Assembly (NCBI RefSeq): GCF_025397915.1
Contig: NZ_JALIDZ010000004.1
Span: 494,868 to 558,867, forward strand
Source of the DNA: Microbaculum marinisediminis
GTDB taxonomy: Bacteria; Pseudomonadota; Alphaproteobacteria; Rhizobiales; Tepidamorphaceae
Length of the DNA stretch: 64,000 nucleotides
Reading direction: 5' to 3'
The notes under the pieces were generated by a model. That model was not told the origin of the DNA. It did no database searches and saw nothing but the letters and a program-made list of their open reading frames with translations. Positions 52,040 to 61,083 of this stretch are shown one piece after another. The first letter of the stretch is position 1. Every line of letters begins with the position of its first letter. Position numbers and translations under genes: made by a program.

Positions 52040-52312
52040 TTACTCGGCCGGGACCGGCGCCGGCGAAACGACGGACACGTACTGACGGCCACCCGTCGAG
52101 GTGCGGAACTCGACCACGCCGTCGGCGGTGGCGAAGATCGTGTGATCCTTGCCAAGACCGACACCGTTGCCGGGGTGCCACTTGGTGCCGCGCTGGCGAA
52201 TGATGATGTTGCCGGCGATGACCTGCTCGCCGCCGAACTTCTTCACGCCGAGACGGCGGCCGGCTGTATCGCGACCGTTGCGGGACGAACCGCCTGCTTT
52301 CTTATGTGCCAT
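52040..52312 (-). CDS. rpmA: 50S ribosomal protein L27
   Basis: A 90-residue basic protein with the family start [18 protein letters not shown] and [20 protein letters not shown]; no cleavable N-terminal extension of the Firmicutes kind is present. The C-terminus ends VSPAPVPAE. It follows rplU by 12 bases. It contacts tRNA at the peptidyl transferase centre. Confidence 0.97.
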   Translation of the reverse strand: MAHKKAGGSSRNGRDTAGRRLGVKKFGGEQVIAGNIIIRQRGTKWHPGNGVGLGKDHTIFATADGVVEFRTSTGGRQYVSVVSPAPVPAE

Positions 52313-52324
52313 TGGTCAGTCTCC

Positions 52325-52858
52325 TTATTCTTTCTCGGCCTTCGGGGCGGCCTTCTTGGCGGCGGGCTTCTTCGCCGCCGGCTTCTTGGCCTCGGCCTTC
52401 GCCTCGGACTTGGTCTCGGATTTGGCCTCCGCGGCCTTCGCCTCGGATTTCTTCTCGGCAGCCTTCTCCGCCGTCTTCTCGGCGGGCGCGGCTTCGGTCT
52501 TCTCGGCCTTGGCCTTGGCTGCCGCCTTCGGCGCCGCCGTCTTGCCGTCGGTGAGGATGTCGGTGATCTTCACCACGGTCAGGTACTGGCGGTGGCCGGC
52601 CCGGCGGCGATAGTGCTTGCGGCGCTTCTTCTTGAACACGAAGATCTTGTCGCCGCGGGTCTGCTCGACCACCTCACCGGCGACGCTGGCACCGGCCACG
52701 AGCGGCGTGCCGACGGTCGCCTTGTCGCCGTCGCCGACCATCAGCACTTCCTCGAAGGTGACGGTCGAACCGGCCTCGGCCGGCAGCTTCTCGATGGTGA
52801 TCTTGTCGTTGGCGGCGACGCGATACTGCTTGCCGCCCGTCTTGATGACCGCGAACAT
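52325..52858 (-). CDS. rplU: 50S ribosomal protein L21 with long Lys/Ala-rich tail
   Basis: A 177-residue protein. Residues 1-103 are ordinary L21 ([38 protein letters not shown]). Residues about 105-177 are a low-complexity tail of Lys, Ala and Glu (repeats of [16 protein letters not shown] type, then [16 protein letters not shown]). Such tails occur on L21 of several rhizobia. ATG at 52858 is standard; an open frame extends to 52960. It is the first gene of the rplU-rpmA operon. Confidence 0.95.
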   Translation of the reverse strand: MFAVIKTGGKQYRVAANDKITIEKLPAEAGSTVTFEEVLMVGDGDKATVGTPLVAGASVAGEVVEQTRGDKIFVFKKKRRKHYRRRAGHRQYLTVVKITDILTDGKTAAPKAAAKAKAEKTEAAPAEKTAEKAAEKKSEAKAAEAKSETKSEAKAEAKKPAAKKPAAKKAAPKAEKE

Positions 52859-53424
52859 CGGGTCTGTTCCTTCTGTCGTCTCGCGTCCTTCGGCGCCGCG
52901 CAACGGCGGACTTTCGAGGGGATCCGGCCTTTCGGCGGATCCGGGCCTCGGACAGCGCAATTGAGCGCGGCGGCGTCAGGCCCCGCGCGATCCGGGGCGG
53001 AATATACGAAGCGCGGGCGCGGAGTCAATGCAGAATCGGGGCGGAAACCGCGCAAATGCGGGGCGGGCGCGGCGAAGAAACCGGGAGCAAACAGCCGGTT
53101 AGCCGATGGCACCCGCCGCGCCCCAGGGGCACCGTACCGGCACCGTACCAGCCCCAGGGGCGATTTCGAGGAGTAGCCGGTCCGCGGCGTGCGGCTATCG
53201 CCGGTCGTCGGAACGCCCGGCTGACGCCTCCGATGCGGCGTGGCGGACGGTCGGGCAATCGGGGATTGCTCGGGAGAACAGGCGGGGATTGCCCGCGGAG
53301 ACTGCCTTGGGGGATTGCTGCGGGCCCGTCTTGTCCCCATTTGCGCGGACGGTGCTTGTTCGATGCGAACGCGTCGTGTAGGAAGTGCCCGCTCGTCGGC
53401 CGCAACAGCCGACGCCCCGACCGC
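52859..53424. other. 566-bp region without genes between rplU and tRNA-Ser
   Basis: No supported coding sequence. The first 100-150 bases should hold the rplU promoter and leader on the minus strand. Two repeat features are visible: CCCCAGGGGC occurs at 53121-53130 and 53152-53161 flanking two GGCACCGTACC-like copies, and GGGGATTGC occurs three times at 53261, 53284 and 53310. Their role is unknown. Confidence 0.6.
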
Positions 53425-53515
<91 letters not shown>

Positions 53516-53605
53516 CTATTTCTTATAAGTTATTGTTATTTATAATCTTTTTCAGAAGGCCAAACGGCGCATCCCACATTATCGCCCACATCGTCGGCGC
53601 TATGC

Positions 53606-56206
53606 CTAGCTACTCAGATAGGTTGGAAGCTTCGCATTCCGCTCGCTCATCAGAATAAGCGTGCACTCCACGGTCTCGCCGTCTTCCTGAATCAAATCCA
53701 TCGTGCCGGCCGGGACGGTCTTGTCCCAGGCGAAATTATCGGACATGACCTTCAGCAATTCGCGCTTGTAGGCGGTATCGAGATTGTCGAGCTGATCGCC
53801 CTTCGTTTCCAGCACGGTAATCCGTGAGCCACCGCCGTCGCGTTTCACCGCGAAAATGAAATCCGGGTAGACCTTGGCCCGCTTCCAGCCCTGAAGCCCG
53901 TATTGCGTGCGGGCAACATTGCGATGCCACCATTTGAGGGTCTCTTCGGAATCGAGATAGACGGCCACGTCTTGCTCGTCCCGGTTCAGATCGGCTTCAT
54001 AGACCGGACTGAACAGGCTGCGTTTTAAGGCGCCGCCGTCTTTGCCGACGATTTGCCGGCCGTTTTCGGGTTCGGTCGTTTCGACCTTGAACGGCATACG
54101 CCAGTTTCGCCCATCGAGCCGAAGTCGGAACTGGACGCGGCCGGCCGCAACCTCGTCCTTGAACTGCGTCTCGGCGCGCGCTGTCCGCTCTATGTCGAGT
54201 CCGCGCCGTAACTCTTCGACGATCAGGCTTGCGAGTTTACCGAGCTTGATTTCGTCGAATCCGCGCGTTTTCAGACGTTCAATGAGGCGACCGACGATTT
54301 CCCGGCCGACGAATGGGTTGAGAACCAGATCCGATATCATCCGCACCGCGTATGCCGGATCGAACGCAAGCGCTTCCGCATTGGCAGCCACCTCGTCCGT
54401 GGCAATGACCTCTTCGCCATCATCGGAAAGCGTAATCCGTTGGAGCTGGCTTCCCGCCGCCTGTGCATTCACTGGTATCGCGTCGGCGATTCCCTTGGGA
54501 TCGAAATCGCGCCAGTCGATTTCCGACAGGATATCGGTGTCGTAATCCAGCTCGCGGACTTCCTCGCCGTCCGCCCGCATGACCTTCGGAAGATAGATTT
54601 CGGTGGAGCTGAAGTCCGGTCGACGTTCGATTGCGCGAGCCGCCTTGCCGGCCGCGCTCGTGTCTTCGGTGGTGACCTCCAAAATCAGGTCGCCGAGGCC
54701 GTCACGCTCCAGGCCGTCCTTGATTGCGTTCACAACATCCGCCGTCGCCGCGTGGTGGGTAATCACGTGGCACTCGTCCAAAGCCGGAATGCCGGTCTTG
54801 AGGGCCTCAGGCTGGCGGAGAATACGTCCGACAAGCTGCGTCATGGCCTTTTGGTTGGAGCTGGCGGCCAGAGCGCACAAGACGTAGGCGAAGGGGCAGT
54901 CCCACCCTTCCTGAAGGGCTTGCTTCGTGATGATTGCCCGAACGCGGTTCGTAGGCGAAAGCAGGTTCTGGTTTTCAGGCTGCTTCAGGTCGTTGGTTTC
55001 AGCCGTCTTGACGGCGATTTCCGCCTCGTCGAATCCGGCGGTGAGGAGCCATTCTCTCACGTCCTCCGCATGGATATACGCGCCGTCCCGCTGATCCCCG
55101 CCGGTGCGCTCCACCTGAACCAGCATGATGGGCCTTATATAGCGTCCGCTGTCGGCGCGGAGCTGGCGCGCTTCGGCATCCAGTTCGTTCAGCTTCGCGA
55201 CGGCCGCGTTGAGCGTGGCCTTCCAATCCGTTCCCTGTCGCGGGTCCAGATTGAGCGGCATCTTGATCATGCCTTCCAGGTCCAGCTCGCGCCCCGTTAT
55301 CTCGACGAGGACGTTCGCATAGCGCCCTTCGCGCGGGTTCTTCCCGCCGCGCGGCTGGATGTCCTGCGGGGTCGCCGTCAGCTCCAGCACGAAAGCCGGG
55401 TTGAAGCCATAGAGCGTCTTGAAGGCTAGATCGGAAATGGCGCGGTGGCCCTCGTCCAGCACTACCACCGGCCGGATCACGCGAAGCGCGTTGCCGAGCG
55501 AATCCTTCACCACCGGGAAGATGTCGTCATAGGCGGCGAGGTTGGGCGTCGCTTCGATTGCCGCCCTGTGCGCCTGCTGTTCGCCTTCCGGCGGGAAGAA
55601 GCCGTGTACGTCTCCCCGGTCCTGAAACATCTTCAGAGACTCCTGGGTCTCACGATTGGCCGATTGGAGCATCAGGAGCATGACGCACAGTTTTTCGGCG
55701 ACATCGCGCGCATCGAGCGTGTCGCCCTTCTCCATAATCTGGACACGGCCCGCCGCCGCTCTGTCGAGCGCCTGCCGATAAGGGTGCTGCCGATCCTTCA
55801 GGTGCTTCAGGGTCTGGGTATAGATCGCTTCGTTCGGGACGATCCAAAGCACGAAGCCCGCATTGCGGCCCAGATAGCGGCCCATGACCTTGGACACGCC
55901 ATTGACCGCGAGCCAGGTCTTGCCGCCGCCGGTCGGCACCTTCAGCACCGCATTGGGAACCGGTCGACCCACGCCATCTTCGCGTGGCGAGAACGGGATC
56001 GCCGCGCGCGAATCCGGAAGCTTGCCTTCCGCCTTCAGTCCTTCCCAGGCGTTCCTCGTAAAATCCGGGATTGCAAGACCGAGGTCAGGATCATCCTCCG
56101 CAAGTACGGCAACCTTGTCCGCGCGCGTCTTCTCCTCGCTGAGACGGTCGAGATAAGCTTCGATCGCGTTCAGCACCCTGTCCTGATAGTCGAGCTGGCG
56201 GAGCAT
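53606..56206 (-). CDS. res: Type III restriction endonuclease Res subunit
   Basis: An 866-residue ATP-dependent restriction subunit. The helicase part has Walker A PTGGGKT at 91-97, DEGH box (VVLDEGHRAISDL), TATP motif (LELTATPQD), and the motif VI region QLVGRILRQPE. The C-terminal nuclease domain shows YPDFIFAVKRDGG and LETKGDQ, a PD-ExK-type site. It needs the Mod subunit for DNA recognition and cuts between head-to-head sites. The ATG at 56206 lies four bases after the mod stop; a TTG precedes it. All motifs are intact. Confidence 0.92.
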   Translation of the reverse strand: MLRQLDYQDRVLNAIEAYLDRLSEEKTRADKVAVLAEDDPDLGLAIPDFTRNAWEGLKAEGKLPDSRAAIPFSPREDGVGRPVPNAVLKVPTGGGKTWLAVNGVSKVMGRYLGRNAGFVLWIVPNEAIYTQTLKHLKDRQHPYRQALDRAAAGRVQIMEKGDTLDARDVAEKLCVMLLMLQSANRETQESLKMFQDRGDVHGFFPPEGEQQAHRAAIEATPNLAAYDDIFPVVKDSLGNALRVIRPVVVLDEGHRAISDLAFKTLYGFNPAFVLELTATPQDIQPRGGKNPREGRYANVLVEITGRELDLEGMIKMPLNLDPRQGTDWKATLNAAVAKLNELDAEARQLRADSGRYIRPIMLVQVERTGGDQRDGAYIHAEDVREWLLTAGFDEAEIAVKTAETNDLKQPENQNLLSPTNRVRAIITKQALQEGWDCPFAYVLCALAASSNQKAMTQLVGRILRQPEALKTGIPALDECHVITHHAATADVVNAIKDGLERDGLGDLILEVTTEDTSAAGKAARAIERRPDFSSTEIYLPKVMRADGEEVRELDYDTDILSEIDWRDFDPKGIADAIPVNAQAAGSQLQRITLSDDGEEVIATDEVAANAEALAFDPAYAVRMISDLVLNPFVGREIVGRLIERLKTRGFDEIKLGKLASLIVEELRRGLDIERTARAETQFKDEVAAGRVQFRLRLDGRNWRMPFKVETTEPENGRQIVGKDGGALKRSLFSPVYEADLNRDEQDVAVYLDSEETLKWWHRNVARTQYGLQGWKRAKVYPDFIFAVKRDGGGSRITVLETKGDQLDNLDTAYKRELLKVMSDNFAWDKTVPAGTMDLIQEDGETVECTLILMSERNAKLPTYLSS

Positions 56207-56210
56207 CAAA

Positions 56211-58025
56211 TCAGCTCCGCTCGATCCGGTAGAGCGCGAACGGCAGCGGCACGAACTCTACCGAGATATTCTGTTCCTGAAGCATCTTCTGGCTGACGAA
56301 ACGCGCCGGCGCGAAAACAAGGTGCCTAGCACCGGGTTTGGCGGCTGCGAATTTTTTGGCGCGGGAAAGCGTAAGTGCCGCCTCCGGCGACTTCAACCAG
56401 TCCAGATCGGGCTGGTAGATTAACCAGAGATGTTCGCTTCCGCCTTCACCGAGATACCATTCGGTTTCGCCGATCATCGCCGGGTCCAGCGGCCGATTGG
56501 TGGCCATATGGAAGAGAGCCGCGCCGAGCGCAGCGTAGGGCGGAAGCGTCTTGCCACTTAGTATCTTGTCCAACTCGACCGGAGCACCCAGCGTGCAATA
56601 GGTGAAGGTGCCGCCAAGTCCTTCGGCCCGACCAGTCGCCGCCTTCTCGCCGGTAACGACCAATTCGCCGTCCTTCACTTCCTTCTTGATGCGGTCGTAT
56701 TCGTGGCCGTGCAGGTTCTCGATGGCCTCGACGGCATCAGTGAGTTTCTCGGCGTTCCTAAGCTTCGTCCATGTCAGCCTCTCGCGCAGAAGCTCCGTCT
56801 TCTGGGTACCCTTTAATGGATAACCCGAGATAACACGTCGCACGCGCTCAGCCGTTACCTCGTCAGCATAGTCTTCCATTTCCACCAAAATAAACCGGCG
56901 ATTGCCACCGTCTATTTTGTTTGCTTCAAGGACAGCATGGGCTGTTGACCCTGATCCAGAAAAGGAGTCGAGGACTATCGACTGTGGATGTGTAGCAATA
57001 TCGATTACCCTACGTATTAGTTCGGTTGGCTTTGGCGTTATGAAATCGCAGTCATCCCCTAGTATCTGGAGTATCTGCTTCTTTGCGTCCTGGTTGCCTC
57101 CTACCAAGCGATAAGGCCACCATGTCCGAGCAATTACTTTGTCTCGACCGTCGGCAAGATATGCTTTTACGGTCGGAAGAGCGTCGCCATTTTTACCGAA
57201 GTATATACGTCCAGCTTCTCGTTCTGCCTTAAAAACCTCTTGAGGTAGCGACCAATGTCGCCCCGCGGCTGGCTTTACTTTCCGTCCAGACGGCAACACT
57301 ACTTCGTATCGGTATTTCTCGCGTTTCTCCGCATCCTCCGTTCGGACGTCTAGAGGAAAGGTCCTCCAAGGGCCTCTCGGATCACCATCTGAATTCGAGT
57401 AACGGCTAAGCTGCTCCTCATCTTTTGGCACTAGATTCCAACCATCGGCCTCGAAGTGCGCCTTCTGTTTAGCATAGCATATAATAAAATCCGTATCCGC
57501 ACTAATTACACGGCTGTTACTTTTTGGCGTGTATGTTTTCTCCCAAGAAATAACTCCAATAAAGTTTTCACCACCAAATATCTCATCGAGAATCTGCTTG
57601 AATCTATGGGCTTCTATCTGGTCGATTGTAGCCCAGAAGCTGCCGGTGTCTGTCAATAATTCATGCAAAAGTCGCAGACGCGGCCACATCATGGCGCACC
57701 ACTTGTCATGCCGAAGGCCGTCTTCGATTCCAATGGGATTGGCCTCAAGCCATTCCCTGATCATCGGTGCGTTGACGTTGTCGTTGTAGCTCCAGCCCTC
57801 GTTTCCGGTGTTGTAGGGCGGGTCGATAAAGACGCAGTCCACCTTGCCGGCATAGAAGGGCAGGAGGGCTTTCAAGGCATCCAAATTGTCGCCGTGGATG
57901 ACGAGATTGCCGTCGAGCGACGGCTTGCCGATTCCCTTCTCGGGGTGCATTTCGAGCGGCCGGAACGGCACGGCCAGATGATGATTGTAGACGAATTCCT
58001 TGCCCTTGAATGTCAGCTCGGTCAC
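56211..58025 (-). CDS. mod: Type III DNA methyltransferase Mod subunit
   Basis: A 604-residue beta-class N6-adenine methyltransferase. The catalytic DPPYNTG lies at 68-74 with the upstream LVIHGDNLDALKALLP; the SAM-binding FSGSGSTAHAVLEANK comes after the target-recognition domain, giving the beta order. The central part (about 57670-56880) is visibly AT-richer than the rest, as in recombining Mod recognition domains. GTG at 58025 (VTELTFKGKEFVYNHH) is preferred; another GTG lies at 58037. It modifies the recognition site and is also needed for cutting with Res. Confidence 0.92.
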   Translation of the reverse strand: MTELTFKGKEFVYNHHLAVPFRPLEMHPEKGIGKPSLDGNLVIHGDNLDALKALLPFYAGKVDCVFIDPPYNTGNEGWSYNDNVNAPMIREWLEANPIGIEDGLRHDKWCAMMWPRLRLLHELLTDTGSFWATIDQIEAHRFKQILDEIFGGENFIGVISWEKTYTPKSNSRVISADTDFIICYAKQKAHFEADGWNLVPKDEEQLSRYSNSDGDPRGPWRTFPLDVRTEDAEKREKYRYEVVLPSGRKVKPAAGRHWSLPQEVFKAEREAGRIYFGKNGDALPTVKAYLADGRDKVIARTWWPYRLVGGNQDAKKQILQILGDDCDFITPKPTELIRRVIDIATHPQSIVLDSFSGSGSTAHAVLEANKIDGGNRRFILVEMEDYADEVTAERVRRVISGYPLKGTQKTELLRERLTWTKLRNAEKLTDAVEAIENLHGHEYDRIKKEVKDGELVVTGEKAATGRAEGLGGTFTYCTLGAPVELDKILSGKTLPPYAALGAALFHMATNRPLDPAMIGETEWYLGEGGSEHLWLIYQPDLDWLKSPEAALTLSRAKKFAAAKPGARHLVFAPARFVSQKMLQEQNISVEFVPLPFALYRIERS

Positions 58026-58106
58026 GTTTCGCCCCACCCGGTTCCGCTGCTTCGTAATGGCTGCATGGAATCGGAAGTCGGTGGCCGTGGCAACCGCTCT
58101 CGACCG

Positions 58107-59225
58107 CTAATCGATCCCCAGTTTCGCGAAAAGGCGATTCAGCTTGTCGGCTTCCACAGGAACGAGCTGTGAACCCGGCGACGTTGACTGGCCGTCAGGA
58201 GGTCGGGTGGCGAGGGAGCGGATGATTTCCGCCTGCCGTTCCGGCTGCACCTCGCCATAGCTGCGGAACGTCGTCATGACGCTCTCGTGGCCCAGGTTCT
58301 GACTCCAGGCCTTGAAGGCCTCCGCCGTGGGGCAAATCTGCTCGCCTAACCGTGCCAGGGTTTTCCTGAAGCTGTGTGGGTGGAAGTAATCGAGGCCCGC
58401 GCTCTCGAAGGCTGATTTGAAGATGCGGCGGATCGCATGTGCGTTCTTCCAGTGCTTCCGGTCCAGCCCGACGGAGGCAAAGTGCCCGTCGGCGTTGAGG
58501 CCGATCTTCGTCGCAGGGAATAGTGGATCGTCTTCGCCGAAGTGCTTCTCCCGTCGAAGCCACGCAATCCAGTCTGAGACGACGGCTTCTACATCCTCGC
58601 CGACAGGGAAGAACCAGGACGTGAATGTCTTGGCGTTCTTCGTACGAACCTCACGTGCATCCTGAAACACGCTCCGCCTTTCAAGGTCGACGTGTTTGAG
58701 CGACAGAGATGCAATGGCGTCGTCGCGTGCGCCAGTCAGAAGCGTGAACGCGATCAGCGCGCGGTCGCGGTGCTGGATCTCGGTAGCGGACGACATGGTG
58801 TCGAGCACAAGCTTGACTTGCTCGACGGTCGGTACCGGCCGTTGCCGCGTCGCGGTGGCGACCCGGCTGTCATTGGCGGAGGGGTTGAAGTAGTCGGCAT
58901 CGGCGTAGGCGAGACAAGACCGATATCCCGGCTGTCCGGCGAGCCACAGGAAGAAGGCTCTCAGCGCCATGAGCCGCGAATAAACAGTCGCCTTGGCAAG
59001 CGGCTTTCCGGTGGCCGGGTTCATCTGCTGTGCCAGGTCGCGCTTGAACTTCCGCGCCTGTTCGATGTGGAAATTCCGAAAATCGCGCCAGCCGGTCGAC
59101 GCCTCGAAGACTGCAATGGCAGCCGCGACCTGGTCGACGCTCGACGGTTTCATCCGCTTTGCTTCTTCCAGATAGGCGAAGTAACGGCGTTTGATCCGCT
59201 CATTGCGAGGGTGGTGCTTTCGCAT
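58107..59225 (-). CDS. Tyrosine recombinase/integrase (interior)
   Basis: A 372-residue site-specific recombinase. N-terminal core-binding SAM-like domain (about 20-110), then the catalytic domain with Arg in LLTGARDDAI, HSFRKTL (His-x-x-Arg), LGHESVMTTF and the tyrosine in RSYGEVQ. All catalytic residues are present. It lacks a DUF4102 domain. Its ATG (59225) lies inside the end of the upstream HTH gene (26-bp overlap), so the two are coupled. It lies 81 bases upstream of mod. Confidence 0.9.
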   Translation of the reverse strand: MRKHHPRNERIKRRYFAYLEEAKRMKPSSVDQVAAAIAVFEASTGWRDFRNFHIEQARKFKRDLAQQMNPATGKPLAKATVYSRLMALRAFFLWLAGQPGYRSCLAYADADYFNPSANDSRVATATRQRPVPTVEQVKLVLDTMSSATEIQHRDRALIAFTLLTGARDDAIASLSLKHVDLERRSVFQDAREVRTKNAKTFTSWFFPVGEDVEAVVSDWIAWLRREKHFGEDDPLFPATKIGLNADGHFASVGLDRKHWKNAHAIRRIFKSAFESAGLDYFHPHSFRKTLARLGEQICPTAEAFKAWSQNLGHESVMTTFRSYGEVQPERQAEIIRSLATRPPDGQSTSPGSQLVPVEADKLNRLFAKLGID

Positions 59226-59706
59226 GGTCGTTTGCTCGGTTGTCGATGTGATCAATTGGGCAGGGGATTGGCATATCGCCTATGGGTTCCGTCCCTTGCG
59301 CAATTGACAGGTCGAGTTTGCGGCGGAGAGCGGCCAAAGCAGCCACCGCCACCCGGCGATGCATGAGAGTGCCGCACTCGGGGCAGATCCCGCGCAGGTT
59401 CCCGCTGGAGGCTGACAAGGGGATATATTCGGCCATGCCGGCGGCCGGCGATCTCGGTGCACGGCACTTGACGCAATAGCATTCGTGCGGCGCGCACTTC
59501 TGCTTAGGCCCGGACCTGCTGGTGTGAAAGTCGACGATATCGCTGCCGAGGATCAGGTAGGGTCTCTGGTCCCGAAGCACGGGCAGCCCGGCTTTGATCC
59601 ATCTACGTACCGTGCCGCGACTGACACCCATTGCGCGGGCGGCTTCGGCGATATCGTAACTCCGGTGGATTCGTATCCCTCGAAGTCCAGCGCGGTGGCG
59701 GCCCAT
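59200..59706 (-). CDS. Helix-turn-helix and zinc-ribbon protein, partner of the interior recombinase
   Basis: A 168-residue protein. Residues about 10-55 form a MerR/excisionase-like helix-turn-helix (SYDIAEAARAMGVSRGTVRRW, then ILGSDIVDFH). Residues about 60-115 contain cysteine pairs (CAPHECYCVKCRAP and ICPECGTLMHR) that look like a zinc ribbon. I do not recognise a named family. It starts three bases after the AlpA-like gene and overlaps the recombinase gene, which suggests a directionality or accessory role in recombination. Confidence 0.75.
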   Translation of the reverse strand: MGRHRAGLRGIRIHRSYDIAEAARAMGVSRGTVRRWIKAGLPVLRDQRPYLILGSDIVDFHTSRSGPKQKCAPHECYCVKCRAPRSPAAGMAEYIPLSASSGNLRGICPECGTLMHRRVAVAALAALRRKLDLSIAQGTEPIGDMPIPCPIDHIDNRANDHAKAPPSQ

Positions 59707-59708
59707 CG

Positions 59709-59915
59709 TCAGGCAACGCCGCGCTCGATCAGTGCGCGAATGTCCTCGACCCGCCATGCGGTAATGCGAGGGCCAAGCTTCACCGGTTGCGGATAGCGGC
59801 CGTCCTTGATGCCGGCCCACCAGGTCGACTTCGAGACCGGGATCGGGCCGCGCGGGGCGAGGATGGAAGTCAGCCGGACGAAGCCGGTGTCGGGAAGTTC
59901 GGAGAAATGCGACAT
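59709..59915 (-). CDS. AlpA-like excisionase/transcriptional regulator
   Basis: A 68-residue protein with the AlpA/excisionase profile: FVRLTSILAPRGPIPVSKST, then WWAGIKDGRYPQPVKLGPR and ITAWRVEDIRALIERG. AlpA proteins are winged-helix regulators that activate integrase genes of prophages and islands. ATG at 59915. It is the first gene of the alpA-HTH-recombinase run, and palindromic CCGAATTCGG sites lie upstream. Confidence 0.85.
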   Translation of the reverse strand: MSHFSELPDTGFVRLTSILAPRGPIPVSKSTWWAGIKDGRYPQPVKLGPRITAWRVEDIRALIERGVA

Positions 59916-59972
59916 GGGACGAGTCCATCTTGTTGATGACGGTCACGTCCTACGGGGTTCGTTTCACTCGTT

Positions 59973-60006
59973 GGCCGAATTCGGTTTCGGCCTAGCCGAA
60001 TTCGGC
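59973..60006. promoter_or_regulatory. Palindromic repeats upstream of the AlpA-like gene
   Basis: GCCGAATTCGG occurs at 59974-59984 and the perfect 12-bp palindrome GCCGAATTCGGC at 59995-60006. The words ATTCGGTTTCGG also occur twice nearby. They lie about 60-90 bases before the AlpA-like start codon and are candidate operator or recombinase-accessory sites. Confidence 0.45.
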
Positions 60007-60017
60007 TACGGAATCGG

Positions 60018-61064
60018 CTATTCGGTTTCGGGCGGGAGTAGCTGCGCAGCTTCCCTCAGATACTTACGGATCGTGTCAGGATCGAGCGGCACGCCGTTCC
60101 GCTCCAGGTCGCCGGCAATCTCTGAGGTGGCCTCGTTTCGAGTCGCCGAGGGATTGTAGCGATAGCCTGCAACCGCCATTCCGACAATTAGCTTCAGGAG
60201 GCTTTCGCGCTCTCGGGTTCCGAGGCTGGTGTTCCTGGCAGCCTCCAGCTCAGCAAGCACCTGATCTCTCGCCGCGATGGCTTCGCGAGCATATTCCATC
60301 GCCTGCTCGGTTCGGCGCTCTGCTTCCGCCACTTGCTGATCAGACAGTTGTGCGCGCTGGTCCACCAGCGCGTTTGCCTTTTCGGCATGCGCCGAAGCCC
60401 ATTCGACGGTTTCGTTCAGCTTCTTCGTGCAATCGTCCAGGGCTTTCTTGGCCCAGTCGTAATGGGACTTCCAGTCGGAAACCTGTAGCCCCAATTCCTC
60501 AATCGCCGCCTCCAGCTCTCTCGGCACATCGATCCGGTTTCGCTTGGCCCACGCGATCAGCATGCCGGGAATATTTGCTTTTCCGAGCTGTTTTGCGACG
60601 ACCGCTCGTCGGATCAATTCACGAAGGCTGCTGTATTTTCTAGCGAACGGGGAAATTCGCTCGTACGGCTGAACGTTTGCCCATTTGACCGTGGCGGGAT
60701 TGCGCTCCAGAAGCAGGGCAGTCGCCTCTTCCTCGCTCCAATAGGCGGCCTTGGCCCAATAGTCATAGGTGCTACGGGCAGCTTTCGCAGGTGGTGAGTT
60801 GAAGTACCTCTCGCCTTCTTCCTTTTCGGCCCGCTTCAATGTTGCCTTCAGGGATTCCGCCTTCGCGGCGTCGTAGAGAGCCTTTATCTCGTTCTTTGAC
60901 TTTGTTCGTAGCTCGTCAGCATATGCCCGCCGCTTTTCATCCGACTGATCGTAGACTTCGGATTGATCGTAGTCGCGTGGGCGCCTCAGTGTTTCCGAGT
61001 TGCGAACCGGATACTTGTGAAAGACGAGATATGCGATGGGGTCGGGTGGGGGAACCTTTATCAT
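60018..61064 (-). CDS. Hypothetical island protein with coiled coil
   Basis: A 348-residue hydrophilic protein of unknown function. Residues about 25-90 are a charged helical segment, 95-170 a more mixed part with WSEEEATALLLERNPATV, 190-280 a long predicted coiled coil rich in Ala, Glu and Arg, and 285-348 a conserved-looking C-terminal segment (KLIVGMAVAGYRYNPSATR, then GVPLDPDTIRKYLREA) resembling a DNA-binding or partner-binding helix bundle. It lies 19 bases after the integrase gene and upstream of the AlpA-like gene. I cannot assign it to a family. Confidence 0.7.
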   Translation of the reverse strand: MIKVPPPDPIAYLVFHKYPVRNSETLRRPRDYDQSEVYDQSDEKRRAYADELRTKSKNEIKALYDAAKAESLKATLKRAEKEEGERYFNSPPAKAARSTYDYWAKAAYWSEEEATALLLERNPATVKWANVQPYERISPFARKYSSLRELIRRAVVAKQLGKANIPGMLIAWAKRNRIDVPRELEAAIEELGLQVSDWKSHYDWAKKALDDCTKKLNETVEWASAHAEKANALVDQRAQLSDQQVAEAERRTEQAMEYAREAIAARDQVLAELEAARNTSLGTRERESLLKLIVGMAVAGYRYNPSATRNEATSEIAGDLERNGVPLDPDTIRKYLREAAQLLPPETE

Positions 61065-61083
61065 GAGCGATGAGAATAGCAGC

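Noticed and set aside
53261..53318. Three GGGGATTGC copies considered as a CRISPR-like array
   Set aside because: Repeat is only 9 bp, spacing 23-26 bp, three copies, no cas genes.
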